This document shows positions 6,367 to 14,981 of a DNA stretch of 19,149 nucleotides, one piece after another (position 1 is the first letter of the stretch; every line of letters begins with the position of its first letter). The position numbers and the translations under genes are program-made. This DNA comes from Firmicutes bacterium UBA4845 (lineage in GTDB: Bacteria > Bacillota > Clostridia > Tissierellales > Sedimentibacteraceae): positions 1-19,149 of the forward strand of contig DHER01000099.1 of NCBI GenBank assembly GCA_002399975.1, in the 5' to 3' direction. A model generated the notes under the pieces. That model was given only the letters and a program-made list of their open reading frames with translations, did no database searches and was not told the origin of the DNA.

Positions 6367-8568
6367 TCATTTACTTGTATTATTGCAATTTTTATTGATG
6401 CAAACAATCTTATTATCTTTTTTTACCATCATTTCCCCACATTTTGGACACATTTTACCGGCAGGTTCCAACCAGGACGAATACTTGCAATTAGGATAAT
6501 TTGAACATCCGAAAAATCTTTTACCTGATTTGGAATATTTAATTGCAATTTTCCCTCCACACTGGGGGCACTTAACATCAATTGTCTTTAAGATGGGCTT
6601 TGTATTTTTACATTTTGGATAATTCGAACATGCTAAAAATTCACCATATCTCCCTTTTCTTTTAAGCATTTTGGATCCGCAAATTTCACAAACTTCATCT
6701 GTTTCCTCCACGGCTCCTTTTTCTTTTAAGGGTTTTGTATTTTTGCACTCCGGATAATTAGGACATGCCAGGAATTTGCCGTACCTTCCTTTTTTTATTA
6801 CCATAAATGCACCGCAATTTTCGCACCTGACATCACTAACTTCATCCTTTATTTCGATTTCTTTCATTTCATTTTCAGCAATGTCCAGCTCTTTTTCAAA
6901 ATCCATGTAAAATGCTTTTATTACTTCATGCCAATCTTTTTTTCCTGATGCTATTTCGTCTAAGCTGTCTTCCATTTCGGCAGTAAATTTTTCATCCACT
7001 ATATTAGGAAAATATTTTTCCATCATTTCAGTTACAAGAAATCCCATATCTGTAGGAATAAAGTAGCCTTTTTCCTTAACCACATAATCTCTTCCGGTTA
7101 TGGTTGCCATAATTGGGGCGTAGGTGCTTGGCCTTCCTATTCCCTTTTCTTCCAGGTCCTTAATAAGGCTTGCTTCTGAATAGCGGGCAGGAGGCTGGGT
7201 AAAATGCTGCAGCTGTTCTATTTTGGATATGTCTAATTTTTCATTTGTATCAACTTCCGGGAGAAGTTTGTCTTTCGAACCGTCATTATACTTATAGACA
7301 GCTTTGTATCCTTCAAAAACAAGGACTTTTCCCTGAGCTTCAAAAATACTGCCGTTATTATCCAGCAATATTTTTGTAACATCGTACTGAGCATCAGCCA
7401 TCTGAGAGGCAACGAATCTTTCCCATATTAATTTGTACAATTTATATTGATCTGTTGTCAAACTTTCCTTAATTTGTTCAGGGCTTCTCAAAACAGACGT
7501 AGGACGTATTGCTTCATGGGCATCCTGTATTTTATTTTCACTTTTCTTTGATTGTTTATAAATTCTTTTTTTATAATATTTTTTGTCGAAATTTTCAGTA
7601 ATATGATCTTTGGCGTTTTCCAACGCTTCATCAGACAATCTGTACGAGTCCGTTCTTATATAGGTTACAAGGCCAACACTACCTTCGCCTTTAATATTTA
7701 TGCCTTCATAGAGCTGCTGGGCAATCATCATTGTTTTTTTAGATGTGAATTTAATTTTTCTGTTTGCTTCCTGCTGAAGGCTGCTTGTAGTAAAAGGCGC
7801 ACTTGGTTTAGAACGGCTCCTTGTTTTATTTATTTTATAAACATTTATTGTTTCTTTATTTAAACCTGCAACTAATTCATTTACTTCAGTTTCACTTTTA
7901 ATCTTTATTTTCTTAATTTTTCCATTATCTAAACTTAAACTTCCCACGTATCTTGCAGTAAATTTATTTTTTGATTTTTTGACTTCCAGATCAAGGGTCC
8001 AATATTCTTCCGGCTTAAATTCACGTATTTCCCTCTCTCTGTCTATTATAAGCCTTAAAGAAACGGATTGCACTCTTCCGGCACTTAACCCTTTTTCAAT
8101 TTTTTTCCATAAAAGAGGACTTATATTGTATCCTACAAGTCTGTCAAGTATACGTCTTGCCTGTTGAGCGTCAACTAAATCCAGATTTATCTTTCTCGGA
8201 TCTTTACTTGCCTTTTTTATTGAATCTTTTGTTATTTCGTTAAATTCAATTCTTATTTTCTTGCTTTCGTCTAACTTCAATATTTTAGCTAAATGCCAGG
8301 AAATAGCTTCACCTTCTCTATCCGGGTCTGTGGCAAGATATATTTTATCTGCTTTTTTAGCTTCCTTTTTCAGTTCCTTTATTACATCACCTTTGCCCCT
8401 GATTGTAATATAATCAGGTTCAAAATTATTTTCGATGTCAATTCCAAGTCTGCTTTTTGGCAAATCCCTTACATGTCCCACTGAAGCTTTGACAGTATAG
8501 TTTTTCCCTAAAAACTTACTTATTGTCTTAGCCTTTGAGGGAGATTCAACTATTAACAAATTGTTCAT
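6367..8568 (-). CDS. topA: DNA topoisomerase I (type IA)
   Basis: The 733-residue protein relaxes negative supercoils by single-strand passage. The TOPRIM domain opens with NLLIVESPSKAKTISKFL (E8) and carries the metal-binding DPDRE at D91, D93 and E95. The catalytic tyrosine is Y303 in VTYIRTDS, and GIGRPSTYAPI follows near 477-487. The C-terminus has four C4 zinc ribbons beginning at C582, C627, C667 and C707, each following a C-x2-C...C-x4/5-C plan; the middle ones repeat ACxNYPxCKNTKP. Length and domain order are normal for Firmicutes. The ATG has TTGGAGG upstream. In many Firmicutes topA follows dprA; here mntR and a cell-wall gene separate them and the two are in opposite orientation. 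Confidence 0.98.
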   Translation of the reverse strand: MNNLLIVESPSKAKTISKFLGKNYTVKASVGHVRDLPKSRLGIDIENNFEPDYITIRGKGDVIKELKKEAKKADKIYLATDPDREGEAISWHLAKILKLDESKKIRIEFNEITKDSIKKASKDPRKINLDLVDAQQARRILDRLVGYNISPLLWKKIEKGLSAGRVQSVSLRLIIDREREIREFKPEEYWTLDLEVKKSKNKFTARYVGSLSLDNGKIKKIKIKSETEVNELVAGLNKETINVYKINKTRSRSKPSAPFTTSSLQQEANRKIKFTSKKTMMIAQQLYEGINIKGEGSVGLVTYIRTDSYRLSDEALENAKDHITENFDKKYYKKRIYKQSKKSENKIQDAHEAIRPTSVLRSPEQIKESLTTDQYKLYKLIWERFVASQMADAQYDVTKILLDNNGSIFEAQGKVLVFEGYKAVYKYNDGSKDKLLPEVDTNEKLDISKIEQLQHFTQPPARYSEASLIKDLEEKGIGRPSTYAPIMATITGRDYVVKEKGYFIPTDMGFLVTEMMEKYFPNIVDEKFTAEMEDSLDEIASGKKDWHEVIKAFYMDFEKELDIAENEMKEIEIKDEVSDVRCENCGAFMVIKKGRYGKFLACPNYPECKNTKPLKEKGAVEETDEVCEICGSKMLKRKGRYGEFLACSNYPKCKNTKPILKTIDVKCPQCGGKIAIKYSKSGKRFFGCSNYPNCKYSSWLEPAGKMCPKCGEMMVKKDNKIVCINKNCNNTSK

Positions 8569-8636
8569 TAACTTCCTCCAATACCGTGTACTACTGCATA
8601 CATAATATATGCATTTTCTGCTTTATTACTTACTAA

Positions 8637-8663
8637 AATATAATACATTTTTTTATTTGTCAA
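8637..8663 (-). promoter_or_regulatory. Probable topA promoter
   Basis: A perfect TTGACA (8663-8658 leftward) is followed 15 to 17 bases later by TATATT or TATTTT. The -10 choice is uncertain. The leader of roughly 60 bases contains a small palindrome, TGCATA...TATGCA (8595-8600 and 8608-8613), of unknown meaning. Confidence 0.5.
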
Positions 8664-8727
8664 TAGTCAATGACCTGGCAGACAAGTCTTCTGATCCTGA
8701 TATTTGAATTAAAACAATGCAAAAAAG

Positions 8728-8755
8728 TTATCTTTTAATTTTATATGAATATAAT
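8728..8755 (+). promoter_or_regulatory. Probable promoter of the mntR-like gene
   Basis: A consensus TATAAT lies at 8750-8755, with a weak -35 (TTATCT) 16 bases upstream. The expected transcript start is about 22 bases before the ATG at 8784. I see no convincing MntR operator. Confidence 0.45.
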
Positions 8756-8783
8756 TTATTGATATTACTAAGAGGTGAAAATA

Positions 8784-9266
8784 ATGGATAATAGAAATTA
8801 CCATACTTTCAGTGAATACATGAAAAAAAACGAAAGTCGCCTTACAGCTTCTATGGAGGACTATCTTGAAATGATTTACAGGTTATCTGTCAATACAGGA
8901 TTCACAAGAATCAATGAGCTGTCAGATGCACTTAATGTACATCCGCCTTCTGCCACAAGAATGGTACAAAGGCTTGGAAAACAAAATCTTTTAAAATATG
9001 AAAAATACGGTGCTATCATTTTAAAGGATGAAGGCAAGGCTCTTGGCAGAATTCTTTTAAAAAGACATAACACAATAGAAACATTCCTAAAAATCATGGG
9101 AATACCCAAAGAAATACTTCTTATAGAAACAGAAAAAATAGAACATACAATAAGTGAAGAAACAAATAAATGCCTTGAAGAATATATTTCTTTTATAAAC
9201 AAGAATCCAGATATTGAAAAAAAATTTAGGAATTTTAGGAACGGCAGAGCTGAGGATACTGTGTAA
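8784..9266 (+). CDS. mntR: MntR-like metal-dependent transcriptional regulator (DtxR family)
   Basis: The 160-residue protein has an N-terminal winged helix (RINELSDALNVHPPSATRMV, residues 42-61) and a helical dimerisation domain, without the C-terminal SH3-like domain of DtxR/IdeR. All six metal ligands of Bacillus subtilis MntR (D8, E11, H77, E99, E102, H103) have equivalents at a constant offset of 18: D26, E29, H95, E117, E120 and H121. This supports manganese sensing and repression of Mn uptake genes, though no transporter gene is in the window. The ATG at 8784 is preferred to a GTG at 8775 because AGAGGTGA serves as ribosome site. It is divergent from topA. The exact metal specificity is inferred. 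Confidence 0.88.
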   Translation: MDNRNYHTFSEYMKKNESRLTASMEDYLEMIYRLSVNTGFTRINELSDALNVHPPSATRMVQRLGKQNLLKYEKYGAIILKDEGKALGRILLKRHNTIETFLKIMGIPKEILLIETEKIEHTISEETNKCLEEYISFINKNPDIEKKFRNFRNGRAEDTV

Positions 9267-9311
9267 AACAAATAGGATATCAAAATATTCCGGAAAACAC
9301 AAAATTTATTA

Positions 9312-10766
9312 TTAAATTATACCCTGAGGTACTGATACACCGCTGTACCTTTGCTCATCATATACTCTAGCCATTTCATTCCATGTAGTTTCATCGACTA
9401 TTCCGGTTGGATTGAGCCCAAATTCCGTTTGAAAAGCAATAACCGCTCTTTCTGTTTCATCATCAAATACTCCGTTAATATTTACCGGAGGAATTGATTC
9501 AATTACTAAAGATATATATGACAGCATTACCTGAATAATGAAAACACCCGGCTCTCCGTTTTCGCTTTTCCCGTAATCTATGCCCGGATACCTGACATAT
9601 GGCAAATACGTTGTTTCAGGAGGAATTGTATCGAATACTCCGATAGCTGTATTAAATAATAAACTCCATGTTTCATAATCCACAATACCTGTAGCCGGAA
9701 GCCCCATTACTCTTTGAAACTCAATTACGCCTTGTCTGGTAGGTTCATCAAATATACCCGTATAAGCAACAGGAATTATATTTTTGTAGAACAGGGACAG
9801 CACATCTAAAATATACTGCATAATCGCAACTCTCGGGCGGATATCTCCTTCCAGTAAAGTTCCGCTTGTTATTTCATATATTTCGTCATATATTGAACTT
9901 TCTGCAGTTAATTCAGACAATCTAGTTATTGCAGTATAAATTCTCCTTATTTCATAAAATGTTGCCTGATCTATTATGCCTGTTTGCGGCAAATTGAAAA
10001 TATCTTGAAATGCTAGAACCGCAAGCTCAGTAGACTGGCCAAAATATCCGTCTGCAGGTTCTATTTGCGGTATAAGCGGATAGTTCTGGGAAATTCTGTT
10101 TAATTTTAGCTGCTCCCTTAATACTATTATACCTGAATTACCTAATTCAATGGGTTCTCCCGGATACCCTAATCCTGTACCCAAGTCTTCGGGAATGCCT
10201 GTCACGATAGAAACATCGTCACCATAATAATATTTTAAAATCTCTTCAGCAGTGTAGCCTTCATTGGCCAAATCTACAGAGCCCCATTGATGCAAACCAT
10301 CACATTGTGATATTCTGCCGTCACAGAATTCGGCAAACAAAGGTATAACCTGGTCATCCCTCACTATATATTGTGTCATGGTCTCATTTACAATATTGCT
10401 TATATTATCATATATACCTCTATTTGCAAAATATGCCTGATCATACTGGGGTGAATTTGTAATATCGAAATTATAGCCTCTTGCCTTGTACCATTCAAGT
10501 ACAACTCTGTTAAGGGCCACAGATACTATTGCATGTATATTTGCTTTCAAGGCATTTTCAGGCCATGTAGGATAAAGTTCGGAAGATGCAACATTTTTAA
10601 TGTAATCAACAAATGCAACGGTCACATTTTCAGCATCATCATAAGGACTACCCAAGTGTACTGTTATAAATTCAGGAATAGTAACAAAATATGTAGACAT
10701 TCCTCCCGGAATAACTTCTTCATTTATTGTATTTTGAAGATTGTTTACGTAATTTGCAAATAGCAT
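9312..10766 (-). CDS. SpoIID/LytB-like protein with three peptidoglycan-binding repeats
   Basis: In this 484-residue protein, residues about 25-185 resemble the SpoIID/LytB fold: IKNVASSELYPTWPENALKA parallels the usual EMP-SWP-EALKAQ stretch, with a candidate catalytic glutamate at E63, and then AEFCDGRISQCDGLHQWGS. SpoIID is a lytic transglycosylase of the sporulation engulfment machine. Three PG_binding_1 repeats follow (about 208-278, 308-372 and 400-468), each ending with a version of FQ..F.L..TGI.D..T. No signal peptide or membrane segment is visible, which is unusual for a wall enzyme and may point to a spore or mother-cell role. I chose the ATG at 10766, which has GAGGTGG before it, rather than the ATG four codons upstream. 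It converges on mntR, leaving 45 bases. Confidence 0.85.
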   Translation of the reverse strand: MLFANYVNNLQNTINEEVIPGGMSTYFVTIPEFITVHLGSPYDDAENVTVAFVDYIKNVASSELYPTWPENALKANIHAIVSVALNRVVLEWYKARGYNFDITNSPQYDQAYFANRGIYDNISNIVNETMTQYIVRDDQVIPLFAEFCDGRISQCDGLHQWGSVDLANEGYTAEEILKYYYGDDVSIVTGIPEDLGTGLGYPGEPIELGNSGIIVLREQLKLNRISQNYPLIPQIEPADGYFGQSTELAVLAFQDIFNLPQTGIIDQATFYEIRRIYTAITRLSELTAESSIYDEIYEITSGTLLEGDIRPRVAIMQYILDVLSLFYKNIIPVAYTGIFDEPTRQGVIEFQRVMGLPATGIVDYETWSLLFNTAIGVFDTIPPETTYLPYVRYPGIDYGKSENGEPGVFIIQVMLSYISLVIESIPPVNINGVFDDETERAVIAFQTEFGLNPTGIVDETTWNEMARVYDEQRYSGVSVPQGII

Positions 10767-10930
10767 AGTCCACCTCATAAATGACGTTACTTTTTAATCT
10801 TAATATATAATATATGTCGTTTATAAAATTTTGAGTTTGTATAATTAATTATAATAATACATAAAACAATGCCCATGAACACAGTTAAAGAACAATAAAT
10901 AAAAATTTTGTATATTTTTTTAGAAAATTA

Positions 10931-10939
10931 TGGTATAAT
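10931..10939 (+). promoter_or_regulatory. Extended -10 promoter of yifB-dprA
   Basis: TGGTATAAT at 10931-10939 matches the extended -10 element (TGnTATAAT). No good -35 stands at the right distance, as is usual for extended -10 promoters. The yifB ATG is 25 bases downstream. Confidence 0.6.
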
Positions 10940-10963
10940 GTAGAAAAATTGCTTGGAGGTTAT

Positions 10964-12490
10964 ATGCTTTCAAAAATAAAAACTTGTGTTCTTTATGGAC
11001 TGGAAGGCCACGAGATAAACGTAGAAACAGATTTGTCCGGCGGATTGCCGAACTTTAGCATAGTAGGCCTTCCCGATGTATCAATACGAGAATCTAAGGA
11101 AAGAGTTCGTTCAGCTTTAAAAAACAGCGGCTACGGATTCCCGGTGAGCAGAATTACCGTTAACCTTGCCCCGGCTAATTTAAAAAAAGAAGGAAGTCAA
11201 ATAGATTTGCCTATTGCTGTGGGCATATTAGCGGCAAATAAAATAATAGAAAAAGATATTGGAGAAAAAACATGTATCATCGGCGAGCTTTCTTTGGACG
11301 GCAAAATTAATTCCGTTGATGGAGCCCTGCCCATGGTCATATCCATGCGCAGCAACAACTTTGAAAGAGTTATTATACCCTATGATAATAAAGAAGAATG
11401 CGGAGCAGTAGAAGGAATTGACATTATACCTGCTGAAAGTATCAGAGATTTAGTTGAATATATCAATGGACATTCAATTATTGAGCCGTACAAGGTTGTG
11501 TATAGTCATTCATTTAATCTTGAAAATTTTAAGGAAGACTTTTCTGAAATAAAAGGACAGCCTGCAATGAAAAGAGCAGTGGAAATTGCAGCAGCCGGGA
11601 TGCATAATATATTGCTTCTTGGATCGCCCGGCTCAGGAAAAACCATGATTGCAAAACGAATTCCTACAATACTTCCGGATTTAACATTTGAAGAATCACT
11701 GGAAGTCACCAAAATATACAGTATAGCAGGACTTTTAAACAACAGCGGTTTAATTAAAAAACGTCCTTTCCGCTCTCCACATCATACGGCCTCCCGGGCT
11801 GCAATGGCAGGAGGAGGGCCGAAACCAAGCCCCGGAGAAGTTTCACTGTCACACTATGGTGTCTTGTTCCTTGACGAAATCCCAGAATTTCCTAAAAGTG
11901 TCATCGAAGTACTGAGACAGCCAATGGAAGACGGAAAAATTTCAATTTCAAGGGCAAGGGGTTCATTTACCTTTCCAGCAAAGTTTATGCTGGCAGCAGC
12001 TATGAATCCGTGCCCCTGCGGTTACCTGGGTGATCCTTCTCATGAATGTTCCTGCAGCCGAGCTCAGATTGACAGATACTTAAGTAAAATTTCAGGGCCG
12101 CTTTTAAATAGAATTGACATTCAAATTGAAGTTTCTCCTGTCAAATACGATGATTTAAAAAATAATACTGCTGAAGAACCTTCTTGTGAAATTAAAAAAC
12201 GAATTATTAAGGCAAGAAATATTCAGCAAAAAAGGTATACCGGCTTAGGAATTATGACCAACTCAGAACTAAGCAGCAAATATATTTCAAAATACTGCAA
12301 AATCAACAGGGAATCAGAACAACTTCTTAAATGTGCATTTGAGCGCCTGGGCCTAAGTGCCAGGGCCTATAATAAAATATTGAAAGTTGCAAGAACCGCT
12401 GCAGATTTAGAAGGATCTGAAAACATAGAAACTGAGCATATTGCCGAAGCCATACAGTACAGAAGTTTGGATCGCAAATACTGGAGGTAG
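10964..12490 (+). CDS. yifB: YifB/ComM-family Mg-chelatase-like AAA+ ATPase
   Basis: The 508-residue protein has an N-terminal Lon-substrate-like domain (GLPNFSIVGLPDVSIRESKE), an AAA+ core with Walker A GSPGSGKT (220-227) and Walker B LFLDEIPEF (301-309), the RSPHHTASRAAMAGGG stretch, a cysteine cluster NPCPCGYLG...ECSCSR, and the C-terminal Mg_chelatase lid (LGLSARAYNKILKVARTAAD). In Vibrio, ComM is a hexameric helicase that helps branch migration during integration of incoming DNA. The ATG at 10964 with TTGGAGG is preferred to an upstream TTG. dprA starts one base after the stop, so the two form an operon for DNA recombination or natural transformation. Confidence 0.95.
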   Translation: MLSKIKTCVLYGLEGHEINVETDLSGGLPNFSIVGLPDVSIRESKERVRSALKNSGYGFPVSRITVNLAPANLKKEGSQIDLPIAVGILAANKIIEKDIGEKTCIIGELSLDGKINSVDGALPMVISMRSNNFERVIIPYDNKEECGAVEGIDIIPAESIRDLVEYINGHSIIEPYKVVYSHSFNLENFKEDFSEIKGQPAMKRAVEIAAAGMHNILLLGSPGSGKTMIAKRIPTILPDLTFEESLEVTKIYSIAGLLNNSGLIKKRPFRSPHHTASRAAMAGGGPKPSPGEVSLSHYGVLFLDEIPEFPKSVIEVLRQPMEDGKISISRARGSFTFPAKFMLAAAMNPCPCGYLGDPSHECSCSRAQIDRYLSKISGPLLNRIDIQIEVSPVKYDDLKNNTAEEPSCEIKKRIIKARNIQQKRYTGLGIMTNSELSSKYISKYCKINRESEQLLKCAFERLGLSARAYNKILKVARTAADLEGSENIETEHIAEAIQYRSLDRKYWR

Positions 12491-12491
12491 T

Positions 12492-13598
12492 ATGGAAAAC
12501 TTGAATTTAAATCAAAAAGTAATTGCCTGGCTTAATTCTGCAAGGGGCATATCAAACAGAAAAATTGAAAAGTTAATTGAATATTTTGACGGAAGCACAA
12601 AGAACCTATGGGATAACTTTGAATCGGAAAAAAATAATTTAACAATACTTAAGCCTGAAATTATAGCCTTTCTTATTAAAACTAAATGCAGCTTCGAGGA
12701 AAAATTTATAAAAAGATTAAATCAAGAAAATGCTTCTATAATAACAATATTTGATAACGCCTACCCTAAAAAATTAAAACAATGCAGTGGAGCTCCATAT
12801 ATTTTATACTATAAAGGCAGCATTGAGAAAATTGACGATTTTTCAATTGCAGTAGTAGGTTCCCGCAAGGCTACAGCTTATGGGAAATGGGCTGCTGAAA
12901 AGTTTACAAAAGATTTGGCCGAACTTGAAGTTAACATCATCAGCGGCCTGGCAGCAGGCATTGATGCTGTCGCCCATAAAACCGCATTAAAATCAAATAC
13001 AAATACTTTTGGTGTAATAGGATGTGGTATAGATAAAATATACCCAATGTCAAATGAACGCCTGTACAGTGAAATTTCAGAAAAAGGAGGCGCTGTTATA
13101 ACCGAGTATCCTTTTGGAATGCAACCGCTGCCTAATAACTTTTATGGCAGAAATAGAATTATAAGCGGTTTGTCAGACGGAGTACTGGTAATTGAAGCAC
13201 AGACAAAAAGCGGTACCCTTATAACAGCAGGCCATGCGGCAAATCAAGGAAGGGAAGTTTTCGCAATTCCCGGAAATATTAACAGTCTGTACAGCAAAGG
13301 AACCAATGCACTGATCAAGGACGGAGCCAAGATTACCGTTTCAGTTTACGATATACTTGAAGAATTTCCTAAACTCAAAGAAAAATTAAAAAAGAAAAAC
13401 AAATTTGTAGATTGTATCCATTTTACAAATGAAGAAAAGAAAATAATTGAATGCATAAAACAAGGTACTGAAAACCTATATGAAATAAACACTAAAACAG
13501 GAATAGAAGCAGGAAAACTGCTAAGCTTTATGACTGTGTTGGAAATGAAAGGAGCAGTAAAACAAATTCAAGGAAGTAAATTTGTTTTAAACATTTAA
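12492..13598 (+). CDS. dprA: DNA-processing protein DprA (Smf)
   Basis: The 368-residue protein has an N-terminal helical domain (residues 1-70), the DprA Rossmann core and a C-terminal winged-helix region (about 310-365). Core motifs are VVGSRKATAYG (121-131), SGLAAGIDAVAHKTAL (151-166), GCGIDKIYP, FYGRNRIISGLSDGVLVIEA (217-236), KSGTLITAGHA and IPGNINS. DprA binds ssDNA and loads RecA onto it during transformation. The ATG at 12492 has CTGGAGG seven bases before it, overlapping the last codons of yifB; a longer version starting inside yifB is unlikely. It is cotranscribed with yifB. No other competence genes are in the window, so natural transformation cannot be concluded. Confidence 0.97.
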   Translation: MENLNLNQKVIAWLNSARGISNRKIEKLIEYFDGSTKNLWDNFESEKNNLTILKPEIIAFLIKTKCSFEEKFIKRLNQENASIITIFDNAYPKKLKQCSGAPYILYYKGSIEKIDDFSIAVVGSRKATAYGKWAAEKFTKDLAELEVNIISGLAAGIDAVAHKTALKSNTNTFGVIGCGIDKIYPMSNERLYSEISEKGGAVITEYPFGMQPLPNNFYGRNRIISGLSDGVLVIEAQTKSGTLITAGHAANQGREVFAIPGNINSLYSKGTNALIKDGAKITVSVYDILEEFPKLKEKLKKKNKFVDCIHFTNEEKKIIECIKQGTENLYEINTKTGIEAGKLLSFMTVLEMKGAVKQIQGSKFVLNI

Positions 13599-13601
13599 AT
13601 T

Positions 13602-13639
13602 TAAAAAATGATTCCGCTTAAATATTTTTTCGCGGAATC
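13602..13639 (-). terminator. Terminator of the thiW-thiM-HAD-thiE operon
   Basis: Perfect 8-bp arms GATTCCGC (13610-13617) and GCGGAATC (13632-13639) form a hairpin that, reading leftward, is followed by ATTTTTTAAATTT. It lies 18 bases after the thiE stop. It also lies just after the convergent dprA, where it may work less well because the rightward side lacks a T-run. Confidence 0.75.
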
Positions 13640-13657
13640 AAACAAGATCAATTATTA

Positions 13658-14296
13658 TTATAATTGCTTTGCTAATTTTAAAAGTTCTGATGCTGCGTCT
13701 TTTATATCTTCCCGGGCAAAAATTGCCGATATGACAGATATTCCGTCAATACCTGTTCCCGCAAGCCTGAGAACATTGTCTGCCGATATTCCTCCTATTG
13801 CCACAACAGGTATATTTACTGTTTTACATATTTCTTTTAAAGTTTCTATTGAAACAGATTTGGCATCTTGTTTTGTGGATGTAGTAAAAACTGACCCCAC
13901 GCCAATATAATCCGCGCCGCCTTTATCTGCTTCCACGGCTTCCTTAATTGTTCCGGCTGAAACGCCAATTATTTTATCAGGTCCTAACTTTTCTCTAGCT
14001 GATTTAAGTTCTTCGTCGCTTTGCCCTATATGTGCTCCATCTGCACCGACAGCAACGGCAATATCCACGTTGTCATTAATCACAAAAGGAATCTTATATT
14101 TATCTGTTACTTCCTTTACCTCCTGAGCAATTTTTAAAAATTCATTATAACCTGAATTTTTTTCCCTTAACTGAATAAATGTTGCTCCTCCCAATATAGC
14201 CTCTCTTACTGCTTCAGAAAGCTTTTTCCCTTTCAGCCATATCCTGTCAGTTATTGCATAAAGCAACAGCGATTTATCAATGTTTCCTGAAAACAT
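13658..14296 (-). CDS. thiE: Thiamine-phosphate synthase
   Basis: The 212-residue TIM-barrel enzyme joins HMP-PP and thiazole phosphate to make thiamine phosphate. Family motifs are present: YAITDR (13-18), TFIQLREKN (39-47, pyrophosphate region), FVINDNVDIA (71-80), GADGAHIGQSD (84-94), IGVGSVFTTSTKQDA (131-145), VVAIGGISADN and GISVISAIF. Position 139-140 reads TTST where many homologues have the PTPT or PTST pattern, a mild variation. The ATG follows an AGGAG site at a nine-base distance. It is the last gene of the riboswitch-controlled salvage operon, starting 31 bases after the HAD gene. Confidence 0.96.
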   Translation of the reverse strand: MFSGNIDKSLLLYAITDRIWLKGKKLSEAVREAILGGATFIQLREKNSGYNEFLKIAQEVKEVTDKYKIPFVINDNVDIAVAVGADGAHIGQSDEELKSAREKLGPDKIIGVSAGTIKEAVEADKGGADYIGVGSVFTTSTKQDAKSVSIETLKEICKTVNIPVVAIGGISADNVLRLAGTGIDGISVISAIFAREDIKDAASELLKLAKQL

Positions 14297-14327
14297 ATGC
14301 AGTTTCTCCTTTCTATTTTATTATTGC

Positions 14328-14981
14328 CTAAACCATGTCTTGCAAAAGATCTTTAAATGATTCGATGTATAGATTGCTTATTATTTCTATATCCTTTCTT
14401 TTATCTTTAAAAAGCTCATCAAAAACCCCAACAGTATAAAACCCCGCATCATTTGCAGTTGTCAGAGCGAAATCGGCATCTTCATAAACCACGATTTCAG
14501 ACGGTTGTGCATTTAATTTATTTGCTGCCAAATAAAATATATCTGGCTTATTTTTCCCTGTTCCTACTTCATCACAGGTAACGATAAACGAAAAATATTC
14601 TATGATTTCATTCCTAATCAATGCTGTTTTTGCCAATTCTAACGGTGTTGCTGTTGCAACGCACATTATTGCCTGTTCGTTTTTAAGTCTCTTTAGATAA
14701 TCCTTTACATAAGGCTTCAATCCTACATTATATTTATATTTATCCCTGATTAATTTTTTAATTTCCTCAATTATTTTTTCAACAGATAATTTAACTTTAA
14801 AAGTTTTCTGAAAATATAACGCCGACTCCGTCATCGACATAGGTGCAATAATTTCATTTAAATTGTCTGGTGGTTCTATACCCAGCTTTAAGAGATAATC
14901 TTTTCCTAAATTATTCCATGCAGGCATTGAATTAAGAAGCGTACCGTCTAAATCGAAAATATTGTATTTAAATTTTTTCAA
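14328..14981 (-). CDS. HAD-superfamily phosphatase of the thiamine operon
   Basis: The 217-residue protein is a beta-phosphoglucomutase/Gph-like HAD hydrolase: FDLDGTLLNS (nucleophile D10, acid/base D12), a helical C1 cap (residues about 17-85), motif II VATATP (T110), K145 in GTGKNKPDIFY, and VYEDADFA (E167, D168). These enzymes dephosphorylate small metabolites in the cytosol. Its start is a TTG at 14981 with AGGGAG seven bases upstream, overlapping thiM by 14 bases, so translation is probably coupled. Position between thiM and thiE suggests it acts on a thiamine-pathway phosphate, for example thiamine phosphate or a damaged pathway intermediate. The substrate is an inference. Confidence 0.85.
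   Translation of the reverse strand: MKKFKYNIFDLDGTLLNSMPAWNNLGKDYLLKLGIEPPDNLNEIIAPMSMTESALYFQKTFKVKLSVEKIIEEIKKLIRDKYKYNVGLKPYVKDYLKRLKNEQAIMCVATATPLELAKTALIRNEIIEYFSFIVTCDEVGTGKNKPDIFYLAANKLNAQPSEIVVYEDADFALTTANDAGFYTVGVFDELFKDKRKDIEIISNLYIESFKDLLQDMV

Noticed and set aside
8876..9302. Two leftward open frames opposite the mntR-like gene
   Set aside because: They are shadows of a confidently identified gene with conserved metal ligands and have no ribosome sites.
13608..13910. A rightward 100-residue open frame after dprA
   Set aside because: It starts in the operon terminator and is antisense to the conserved end of thiE.
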